Assembly (NCBI GenBank): GCA_947450405.1
Contig: CANFVI010000119.1
Span: 1-5,345, forward strand
Direction of reading: 5' to 3'
Length of the DNA: 5,345 bases
Source of the DNA: Flavobacteriales bacterium
GTDB taxonomy: Bacteria > Bacteroidota > Bacteroidia > NS11-12g > UBA955
Positions 1 to 5,345 of this stretch are shown piece by piece. The translations under genes and the position numbers were made by a program. Each line of letters opens with the position of its first letter. Within the stretch, counting starts at the first letter, position 1. The notes beneath the pieces were generated by a model. It saw nothing but the letters and a program-made list of their open reading frames with translations, was not told the origin of the DNA and did no database searches.

Positions 1-255
1 GAATTTAGCTTGGCAAGTTATAACAGCCACGAACCCATGCGCGATAGAAAACTTTTATTGAATAAAAGAGAATTGCGTAAAATTGAAATGAAAATCAAAT
101 CAAAAGGATATACCGTTTTTCCTATCCGTTTGTATGAAAATGAACGTGGCATTTTCAAAATGGAAATTGGGTTGCGACAAGGTAAGAAAACCTTCGACAA
201 ACGCGATGATTTGAAAGAGAAAGACATTGCCCGCGATATTCAGCGCTACAAATAA
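1..255 (+). CDS. smpB: SsrA-binding protein SmpB, C-terminal part (5' end outside window)
   Basis: SmpB binds tmRNA (SsrA) and brings it to stalled ribosomes for trans-translation in the cytoplasm. The frame is open from base 1 to the TAA at 253-255 and gives 84 residues, roughly the C-terminal half of a protein usually about 150 long. Visible family signatures are the HEP...RDRKLLLNKREL stretch (visible residues 10-25), the KGYTVFPIRLY strand (about 36-45), and the basic end with GKKTFDKR (about 61-68) followed by a charged helix-like tail. In the family this tail enters the ribosomal mRNA channel. The TTG at 10 and the ATG at 37 are internal codons, not starts, because the homology-like reading continues to the window edge. 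The gene converges with the SGNH protein gene, and the two stop codons touch. No hairpin terminator is visible after it. The identification rests on recalled family motifs and I consider it firm. Confidence 0.93.
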   Translation, partial: EFSLASYNSHEPMRDRKLLLNKRELRKIEMKIKSKGYTVFPIRLYENERGIFKMEIGLRQGKKTFDKRDDLKEKDIARDIQRYK

Positions 256-1530
256 TTATTCAACTAGTAACTTGAATGCCAAAGTATTGTTCAAGAATAA
301 ATAATACATCCCTGATTTTACTTTTGGAATTGTATATAAATTGGTATTTCCACTTGATTTTGTATCCACAATTCTGCCTTGCAAATCAATCAATTCTATT
401 GAGCCAGTTTTAGACTTATTTGGGATTGAAATTTCTTTGCCAATATTGGTTTCAATACATTTCAATTTCACTGTGTTTTTGATCGATTGAACCGATACAA
501 ATACAAATTTCTGCATACTTGAATCGGTACCGCAGGCATTTTTTACTTTTAAATAAAAGTGGCTATTCTTACTGGTTTTGAATGAATCTATTGAAAAGCC
601 GCTGCCAATTTTACTGTATTTGTTTCCTGCTCCTTTCACAAACCAATGGTAGTCTGCCCGTGGGTCTTTGTGAACTGCATTCAATGTAAGAAAGCAACTA
701 TCACCGCTAAGGTTTTTCACCATGTTGTATTCGAATTGCATGGGTACTTTGCAGGTATCGTGATTCCAGTTTGAAATGCTATCGTTGAAAATTGAGGTTG
801 TTGTATTTTTAATTTGTTTGTGGTTTGTTTGAGTGAGCGAACCAACAAAGCAATTGTCATTGATTTTCTTTTGAAACAGGGTTTGATAAATGGTAAGTGC
901 CGCCAAATGAGTGCCCTCAAAAGATGGGTGACTTCCATCGGTTTGGTAAAGATTAATATTGGTTGTATCGCGAATGTCCCTCCAAGCCGCTCCAACTGGC
1001 GCAACCCAAGTGTAATTGTCTTTTGCCATTTGTATGTATCGGTCATGCAGCAATTGATTCATTCCTTTAAAAGTACAAACTGGAGGCCAATTTGGGCAAT
1101 TTTGAGCATCTCCATCTTTTCTGCCCCAGGTCATATAAAACACTATTTTGGCAAATGGGTTATTGGCACGAATACTATCAACAAGCGATTTGGCGAAAGG
1201 ATAACAATCGGTTTCAACTTGGTCAGTAGGAAATGAGGGGAGTTGACTTTGCTCCTGTAAAATAACAGCATCGTAATTTCTTTGCTGAATGAGCATTATT
1301 AATTGTGGATCTTGAGAATGTCCTTGGAAAGTTCTTCCACCAGGCGCAAAACTGGTTACGTCAAACGTATCTCCTTGGCTTGCCCCAACCAAACGTACCC
1401 AATTGGGTAAGTCGTTTACCCCGGTATAACTATTGCCAACAAATAAAACACTTTTAATTTTGACATTTTGGGCAAACCCTATTTGAATGGTAATGAATGA
1501 GAACAGGTAGATGAAAATGATTTTACGCAT
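256..1530 (-). CDS. Secreted SGNH-hydrolase-like protein with T9SS C-terminal sorting domain
   Basis: This is a predicted exported protein of 424 aa, probably an esterase-like SGNH hydrolase resembling the DUF4886 group; its substrate is unknown. Residues 1-20 form a signal peptide (MRK, hydrophobic core, GFA before Q21). The hydrolase domain covers about 26-222. It has a GNSYT block with candidate nucleophile Ser34, an APGG glycine block (62-65), LQEQSQ (91-96) in the usual block III position, and DGSHPS with Asp198 and His201 as the other candidate catalytic residues. Residues about 270-348 look like an Ig/PKD-type beta domain. Residues about 355-424 (IELIDLQGRIV, then SGMYYLFL and FKLLVE) resemble a type A Por sorting domain, although the usual YPNP opening is missing. 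I chose the ATG at 1530 because it starts a clean signal peptide 7 bp after the menD stop. An in-frame TTG at 1557 would overlap menD and add nine residues before the signal. It is the last gene of the MBL-menD cluster. Eight cysteines may form disulfides. Confidence 0.85.
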   Translation of the reverse strand: MRKIIFIYLFSFITIQIGFAQNVKIKSVLFVGNSYTGVNDLPNWVRLVGASQGDTFDVTSFAPGGRTFQGHSQDPQLIMLIQQRNYDAVILQEQSQLPSFPTDQVETDCYPFAKSLVDSIRANNPFAKIVFYMTWGRKDGDAQNCPNWPPVCTFKGMNQLLHDRYIQMAKDNYTWVAPVGAAWRDIRDTTNINLYQTDGSHPSFEGTHLAALTIYQTLFQKKINDNCFVGSLTQTNHKQIKNTTTSIFNDSISNWNHDTCKVPMQFEYNMVKNLSGDSCFLTLNAVHKDPRADYHWFVKGAGNKYSKIGSGFSIDSFKTSKNSHFYLKVKNACGTDSSMQKFVFVSVQSIKNTVKLKCIETNIGKEISIPNKSKTGSIELIDLQGRIVDTKSSGNTNLYTIPKVKSGMYYLFLNNTLAFKLLVE

Positions 1531-1537
1531 GGTTGAA

Positions 1538-3136
1538 TTAATTAGTAATGATTTCAAGGCATTGAATATTGCTGGTGATAAAATTATTGTAAATATCGAT
1601 TGTTAAATTTTTAGTACTTTGATGTTCAACTTTATAGAAATAGCACAATTTGGATAAGTTATAATCCTGAGGAGTTTGAATAAAAGGCATCAATTTGGGT
1701 TCTTTGTTTGGTCCATCTATCCAATTGAAAATTTGTCCCCCTTTGTTGTTCAATACAACTATTTTCAAATTCGAGGGAAATTGTGTGGTCCACATGCCAT
1801 GGGCATCGTAGATGAAAGAAATGTCGCCAAGTACACAAACAACCATTTGTTCTGAGTTTGCCATGGCGTATCCAACGGCAGTGCTTAAACTTCCATCGAT
1901 ACCACTTGTTCCTCTGTTTCCAAATACTTTGGCTTTGCTAATTCCAACCCAAGAAGCGTATCTGATGCTCATTGAATTTCCAAAATGTAAAGCCATTGAA
2001 TCGGAAGAATTTTCCATGATAAGCTTCACCGCATTGAATTCTGAAAGGTAATTTTCTTTGAATTTCTCAGTATTGGCTTTGCTTGACAAGGTTTTCCAAG
2101 AATTCAAATACGATTCATTTTCATGTGTGTGCAAATACAAAGCAGTTAAAAAATCGGCATCGTGGTGATTTAAAATCATTGGAATGGTGTTAAATGGGTT
2201 ACCTACTTCACCAGATTCTGCAATATGTAAGTGAGTTAGTTTGGCATTGGTTAATGCTTTCTTAAGCGGTTTGCTTATCATTGCCATTCCCACTGTAACA
2301 AGAATATCTGGAAGTAATTCTTCTTTGAATCCCTCAGAAGTCAAGGCCAAATCCCACTGCTGTAAACCATACTCAATTTGATGGCTACAAATGTCACTCA
2401 GGGTTGGAAATTTGTTTTGAATCAAACTAAGGGCGCTTGAAAGCGATTCAGAGGGGTGATGTTGTCCTACAAGGATTAACATTTTTGGATTTGTAGGGAT
2501 ATTCTTATCAGAAAGGATTTCCTGAATCAATTGAGGGGATACCGGAGGGGTAACCGCATGTTTGTAAATAAATGGTTTTGAAGGTTGGGTTTGATAGAAA
2601 GGTTGATCCATTTCATTGTAAATGGGATCTTCAAGGGCAATATTGATATGAACGGGTCCTGTAACAGGGAATTGGGTCAATTTTACCGCTTCATAAATGG
2701 TGGTTTCTATTTCTAAAAACGTATCATCATTGGCATTGATGGCCAATGATTTTCGAATATGAGGTTCGTAAATATTGGTTTGGTGTATGGTTTGACCATC
2801 CCACTGATCAATTAAATAATCGGGTCTGTCGGCGGTAACCACCACCATGGGCACCCGTTGGTAAAAGGCTTCGCAAACTGCAGGATAAAAATTTGCAGCG
2901 GCAGTTCCACTGGTACAAATTACGCCACAAGGATATTGATTGGCAATTGACATACCCATTGCGGCAAAGGCGGCAGTTCTTTCATCAGGAAAACTGTGAA
3001 TAGTAAATCCGCCATGGCGAATCAATCCAGCAACAATGGGTGCATTTCTAGAGCCTGGGCTAACAATCCAGTTTGTTACTCCCGCTTCAAAAAACAGGGT
3101 AGCAATAAAATCGAGATTGTTGCGCAAACTTGTCAT
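1538..3136 (-). CDS. menD: 2-succinyl-5-enolpyruvyl-6-hydroxy-3-cyclohexene-1-carboxylate synthase (MenD)
   Basis: MenD is a thiamine-diphosphate (ThDP) enzyme that joins isochorismate and 2-oxoglutarate, releasing CO2, to make SEPHCHC in menaquinone biosynthesis. It acts in the cytoplasm. The 532 residues show the family order. The N-terminal Pyr domain has SPGSR (26-30), Glu52 in FPDERTAAFA as the likely ThDP-activating glutamate, CTSGTAAANFYPAV (74-87) and ADRP (102-105). A less conserved middle domain covers about 190-350. The C-terminal PP domain has GNSMSIR (386-392), NRGTSGIDG (407-415) and the ThDP/Mg motif starting at GDIS (437-440) and ending at NN (463-464). The ATG at 3136 puts the first helix at the usual distance from SPGSR. 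The gene lies 19 bp after the MBL hydrolase and 7 bp before the SGNH gene, so cotranscription is likely. The protein ends at CLEIITN, somewhat earlier than I expect for family members, which usually carry a further short helix. All the catalytic motifs I recognise are intact. Confidence 0.96.
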   Translation of the reverse strand: MTSLRNNLDFIATLFFEAGVTNWIVSPGSRNAPIVAGLIRHGGFTIHSFPDERTAAFAAMGMSIANQYPCGVICTSGTAAANFYPAVCEAFYQRVPMVVVTADRPDYLIDQWDGQTIHQTNIYEPHIRKSLAINANDDTFLEIETTIYEAVKLTQFPVTGPVHINIALEDPIYNEMDQPFYQTQPSKPFIYKHAVTPPVSPQLIQEILSDKNIPTNPKMLILVGQHHPSESLSSALSLIQNKFPTLSDICSHQIEYGLQQWDLALTSEGFKEELLPDILVTVGMAMISKPLKKALTNAKLTHLHIAESGEVGNPFNTIPMILNHHDADFLTALYLHTHENESYLNSWKTLSSKANTEKFKENYLSEFNAVKLIMENSSDSMALHFGNSMSIRYASWVGISKAKVFGNRGTSGIDGSLSTAVGYAMANSEQMVVCVLGDISFIYDAHGMWTTQFPSNLKIVVLNNKGGQIFNWIDGPNKEPKLMPFIQTPQDYNLSKLCYFYKVEHQSTKNLTIDIYNNFITSNIQCLEIITN

Positions 3137-3155
3137 TGACTATTTATCTTATGAA

Positions 3156-3791
3156 TTAGAAAAATGGATTATTTTGTTTTTCATTTTCTACGGTAGTTTC
3201 AATACCGTGTCCTGGGTATAGTGTGAAATTATCAGGAAGGGTAAAAATTTCTTCTTTGATTTTTTGAAGGAGTAAATCGTGGTTTCCACCGGGTAAGTCA
3301 GTTCTACCAATACTTCCCTCAAAAATGGTATCACCAACAACGGCCCATTCATCTTTGTGAGAAACAAAAATTACATGTCCAGGCGCATGTCCTGGCACAA
3401 AACGCACTTCCAATTCGCCATTTCCTACTTGAATGGTTTGCCCTCCTTCTAAAAAGAAGTCGGGTTGGGGAGAGGTTGTATAATTTAAATTCCAAAGAGA
3501 GGCCATGGTTTCAGATCTGTCGATCATGACCACATCATCTTTGTGAAGGTAATAGGGAATGTTGTACACTTGTTTGATCCACCAATTTCCAAAAATATGG
3601 TCTATGTGCGCATGAGTTCCAAGCAAGTGAGTTGGGGTGAGGTTTAATTTATCAATAAATGCACGAATTTGTTCATGCTCTGAGTAATCGTAATTACCTG
3701 CATCAAAGATGGCGCAGTTCAATGTTTCTTCACACCATGCGATATAGGTATTTTCTTGTAAAGGATTAAAGGTAAAACGATGAATTTTCAT
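3156..3791 (-). CDS. MBL-fold metallo-hydrolase, glyoxalase II-like
   Basis: This is a cytoplasmic metallo-beta-lactamase-fold hydrolase of 211 aa in the glyoxalase II/YcbL-like group, whose members often hydrolyse thioesters such as S-lactoylglutathione analogues. The exact substrate here cannot be read from sequence. The metal-binding set is complete: THAHIDH supplies His60, His62, Asp64 and His65, PGHAPGH supplies His135, VGDTIF supplies bridging Asp154, and YPGHG supplies His195. The GSIGRTDLPGG stretch (159-169) is also typical of this subgroup. The protein lacks the extra C-terminal substrate-binding domain of classical glyoxalase II (about 250-260 aa), so it is the short form. The ATG at 3791 gives the expected MKIHRFTFNPLQENTY start. 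It is the first gene of the presumed cluster with menD and the SGNH gene. A TAnnTTTG promoter element lies only 7 bp before the start codon. A direct role in menaquinone synthesis is not implied by the motifs. Confidence 0.93.
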   Translation of the reverse strand: MKIHRFTFNPLQENTYIAWCEETLNCAIFDAGNYDYSEHEQIRAFIDKLNLTPTHLLGTHAHIDHIFGNWWIKQVYNIPYYLHKDDVVMIDRSETMASLWNLNYTTSPQPDFFLEGGQTIQVGNGELEVRFVPGHAPGHVIFVSHKDEWAVVGDTIFEGSIGRTDLPGGNHDLLLQKIKEEIFTLPDNFTLYPGHGIETTVENEKQNNPFF

Positions 3792-3798
3792 TGGGGAG

Positions 3799-3806
3799 CA
3801 AAGTTA
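3799..3806 (-). promoter_or_regulatory. Candidate Bacteroidota -7 promoter element (TAACTTTG) for the MBL-menD-SGNH cluster
   Basis: Read on the minus strand, these bases are TAACTTTG, an exact match to the TAnnTTTG -7 consensus known from Bacteroidota. They lie 7 bp before the ATG at 3791. A TTTG at 3820-3823 could serve as the -33 element, but its 13-bp spacer is shorter than the usual 17-23 or so. The expected transcription start would fall within a few bases of the ATG, implying a leaderless or very short-leader mRNA. The element directly follows the T-run of the lpdA terminator, so the cluster needs a promoter around here. This is a motif match only, and an eight-base match with two free positions can occur by chance. 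Confidence 0.45.
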
Positions 3807-3808
3807 AC

Positions 3809-3837
3809 AAAAAAGGCCGCAAACGCGGCCCTTTTTT
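3809..3837 (-). terminator. Rho-independent terminator of lpdA
   Basis: On the minus strand this is a perfect 6-bp GC-only stem (GGCCGC/GCGGCC, 3830-3825 with 3820-3815) and a GTTT loop, followed by six T at 3814-3809. It begins about 20 bases after the lpdA stop codon at 3858. The A-run at 3837-3832 before the stem can pair with the T-run apart from one bulged base, so the element is nearly symmetric and could also stop plus-strand transcription. No plus-strand gene reads into it, so its job is to end lpdA transcription. Confidence 0.9.
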
Positions 3838-3857
3838 GATTATAAAAATAGTTTGTA

Positions 3858-5246
3858 TTATAAGTGGATACACTCATCATACGCTTGAGCAACAGCTTCC
3901 ATAACTGCTTCACTCATTGTAGGGTGAGGGTGAACAGATTTAAGTATTTCGTGACCTGTAGTTTCAAGGTTACGGGCAACAACTGCTTCAATAATGAAAT
4001 CGGTAACGCCTTCGCCTACCATGTGGCAGCCTAACCATTCGCCGTATTTTTTGTCGAAAATTACTTTTACAAATCCGTCTTTTGCACCGCTTGCAGCAGC
4101 TTTTCCGCTTGCGCTGAATGGGAATTTACCCACACGAATTTCAATTCCTTTTTCTTTTGCTTGAGCCTCAGTTAAACCAACACTTGCAACTTCAGGATGG
4201 GTATAAGTACAACCTGGGATATTGCCATAGTTTAATGGTTCTGGGTGATGACCTGCAATTGCTTCAACGCAAATAATGCCTTCAGCGCTTGCAACGTGAG
4301 CCAACGCAGGACCAGGAACGATATCACCAATGGCATAAACGCCAGGAGCAGAAGTTTGATAGAAATCATCAACTACTACTTTTCCTTTGTCGGTTTTGAT
4401 GCCCATTTCTTCAAGTCCAAGGTTTTCAAGATTTGTTTGAATACCAGCAGCACTTAAAACGATATCACATTCAAGTTTTTCTTCGCCATTTTTTGTTTTC
4501 ACAGTTACAACACAACGATCGCCAACAACGTCAACTTTTTCAACGCTACTTTCGGTCATTACTGTAACGCCTTTTTTCTTGTAGGTTGTAGCCATTGCTT
4601 TAGAAACGTCTTCATCTTCAATAGGAAGAATGCGGTTCATGAATTCAACGATAGTAACTTTGGTTCCAATGGTATTGTAGAAGTATGCGAACTCCATTCC
4701 AATTGCACCTGAACCAATGATCACCATTTCTTTAGGTTGTTTAGGCAATACCATTGCTTCACGGTATCCAATTACGTGTTTTCCATCCATTTTCACGGTT
4801 GGAAGTTCACGCGCACGGGCACCAGTAGCCAAAATGATGTGGTCAGCTTCAACGATTGAAGATTTACCATCAGCATCGGTAACAGAAACTTTACCTTTTC
4901 CGGCAAGTTTTGCACTTCCTTTGATCACTTCAATTTTGTTTTTCTTCATTAAGAAGGCAATACCTTTGCTCATTCCATCGGCAACTCCGCGGCTACGTTT
5001 TACCATACCATCGAAGTCAGATTTGAATTCACTTACGGTAATTCCATAATCAGCAGCGTGGTTAATGTAATCAAAAACTTGGGCACTTTTTAAAAGTGCT
5101 TTGGTTGGAATACAACCCCAGTTTAAACAAACTCCGCCTAAATCGGCTTTTTCGATGATGGCAACTTTTTTGCCCAACTGAGAAGCGCGGATGGCAGCTA
5201 CGTAACCACCAGGTCCACTTCCGATGACAGCTATATCAAATTTCAT
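3858..5246 (-). CDS. lpdA: Dihydrolipoyl dehydrogenase (E3)
   Basis: This FAD flavoenzyme reoxidises dihydrolipoamide on the E2 subunits of 2-oxoacid dehydrogenase complexes (pyruvate, 2-oxoglutarate, branched-chain) or on the glycine cleavage H protein, and passes electrons to NAD+. The 462 aa length is normal for the family. The FAD-binding IGSGPGG is at residues 8-14. The redox disulfide motif GGVCLNWGC holds Cys40 and Cys45. ATGA follows at 140-143, and the NAD-binding IGSGAIG is at 177-183 with Glu201 at the end of the second strand, as expected for NAD rather than NADP. The second FAD motif, YAIGDI, is at 304-309. The C-terminal dimer domain carries the catalytic HPT (His441) with Glu446. 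The ATG at 5246 places the first GxGxxG correctly. No E1 or E2 gene is visible next to it, so it may serve several complexes. It has its own terminator downstream and starts 33 bp after the preceding gene, with which it could be cotranscribed. Confidence 0.97.
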   Translation of the reverse strand: MKFDIAVIGSGPGGYVAAIRASQLGKKVAIIEKADLGGVCLNWGCIPTKALLKSAQVFDYINHAADYGITVSEFKSDFDGMVKRSRGVADGMSKGIAFLMKKNKIEVIKGSAKLAGKGKVSVTDADGKSSIVEADHIILATGARARELPTVKMDGKHVIGYREAMVLPKQPKEMVIIGSGAIGMEFAYFYNTIGTKVTIVEFMNRILPIEDEDVSKAMATTYKKKGVTVMTESSVEKVDVVGDRCVVTVKTKNGEEKLECDIVLSAAGIQTNLENLGLEEMGIKTDKGKVVVDDFYQTSAPGVYAIGDIVPGPALAHVASAEGIICVEAIAGHHPEPLNYGNIPGCTYTHPEVASVGLTEAQAKEKGIEIRVGKFPFSASGKAAASGAKDGFVKVIFDKKYGEWLGCHMVGEGVTDFIIEAVVARNLETTGHEILKSVHPHPTMSEAVMEAVAQAYDECIHL

Positions 5247-5263
5247 GGTTATTTATGTTTTTG

Positions 5264-5271
5264 CGAATATA
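5264..5271 (-). promoter_or_regulatory. Weak candidate -7 element (TATATTCG) before lpdA
   Basis: On the minus strand these bases read TATATTCG, one mismatch from TAnnTTTG, and lie 17 bp before the lpdA ATG in a 33-bp gap. The nearest upstream TTG is only 13 bp away, short for a -33 element. The gap is AT-rich, so a near match is expected by chance. It is listed because no terminator separates lpdA from the upstream gene, leaving open whether lpdA has its own promoter. Confidence 0.2.
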
Positions 5272-5279
5272 AGTTATTT

Positions 5280-5345
5280 TTATCCAAGTAATGCTTTACT
5301 ACCTGCACGTTTGCGTTCATTTTCGTCAAGGATGATTTTTCTCAA
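5280..5345 (-). CDS. C-terminal end of an unidentified protein (5' part outside window)
   Basis: The minus-strand frame starting at base 5345 is open for 21 codons and ends with TAA at 5282-5280. The other two minus-strand frames hit stops within the first 20 bases. The visible tail is charged and reads LRKII, then DENERKRAGSKALLG. I do not recognise the family. The ordered, low-complexity-free tail and its position 33 bp before lpdA on the same strand suggest a real gene end, possibly cotranscribed with lpdA. With so few residues it could still be a chance open frame. Confidence 0.55.
   Translation of the reverse strand: MRKIILDENERKRAGSKALLG

Noticed and set aside
18..227. Minus-strand frame of 69 codons opposite smpB
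   Set aside because: It is the complement of a conserved SmpB coding region and resembles no known protein.
258..277. Imperfect inverted repeat (ATTCAA/TTGAAT) just past the smpB stop
   Set aside because: It is a 6-bp AT-rich stem with an 8-base loop and no following T-run, too weak to call a terminator. It also lies inside the coding end of the SGNH gene.
717..1046. Second minus-strand frame of 109 codons inside the SGNH gene
   Set aside because: It is in a different frame of the same strand within the hydrolase domain, has no motif, and there is no sign that the main frame is broken there.
814..1236. Open frame of 140 codons on the plus strand, opposite the SGNH gene
   Set aside because: It lies wholly antisense to a gene with clear domains and has no recognisable motif. 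Its composition looks like a reverse-strand shadow.
1812..2051. Open frame of 79 codons on the plus strand, opposite menD
   Set aside because: It is antisense to the conserved ThDP-binding region of menD and shows no motif of its own.
3137..3155. Possible separate promoter for menD in the gap after the MBL hydrolase
   Set aside because: The gap is 19 bp, and neither it nor the adjacent coding end contains a TAnnTTTG match, so cotranscription is the simpler reading.
4717..5049. Open frame of 110 codons on the plus strand, opposite lpdA
   Set aside because: It is antisense to an intact, highly conserved flavoenzyme gene. Codon bias in lpdA readily leaves such frames open.
1..5345. Search for a novel system such as a defence island, retron, CRISPR array, transposon or phage segment
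   Set aside because: Nearly all bases are assigned to recognisable genes. There are no repeat arrays, transposase or integrase motifs, terminal inverted repeats or reverse transcriptase signatures.

Overview
The window reads as ordinary chromosomal DNA from a member of the Bacteroidota. The evidence is a low-GC sequence, a secreted protein ending in what looks like a type IX secretion (Por) C-terminal sorting domain, a menaquinone gene (menD), no convincing Shine-Dalgarno sequences before the starts, and a perfect match to the Bacteroidota -7 promoter element (TAnnTTTG) just before one gene. I cannot place it below phylum level from sequence alone.

Layout, left to right. Bases 1-255 (+) are the 3' end of smpB, the tmRNA-binding protein. 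It converges with a minus-strand cluster, and its stop codon directly abuts the stop codon of the last gene of that cluster. The cluster, read in its own direction, is an MBL-fold (glyoxalase II-like) hydrolase (3791-3156), then menD (3136-1538), then a secreted SGNH-hydrolase-like protein (1530-256). The gaps are 19 and 7 bp with no terminator between the genes, so one transcript is likely. Upstream lies lpdA, dihydrolipoyl dehydrogenase (5246-3858, minus), which ends in a clear rho-independent hairpin at 3809-3837. Upstream again, the last 21 codons of another minus-strand gene enter at the right edge (5345-5280).

Functionally these are mostly housekeeping genes: ribosome rescue (SmpB), menaquinone biosynthesis (MenD), 2-oxoacid dehydrogenase chemistry (Lpd) and a general thioester or metallo-hydrolase. 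MenD uses 2-oxoglutarate, and Lpd serves complexes that also consume 2-oxoacids, but the terminator between them argues against tight co-regulation. The least predictable gene is the secreted SGNH protein at the end of the menD cluster, whose substrate is unknown.

I see no RNA gene, mobile element, CRISPR array or phage-like segment, and no evidence for a previously undescribed system. The points most worth checking are the promoter nested against the lpdA terminator, which predicts a leaderless or nearly leaderless transcript, and the secreted SGNH protein. No stretch over 300 bases lacks a gene; the longest gap is the 66 bp between lpdA and the MBL hydrolase.
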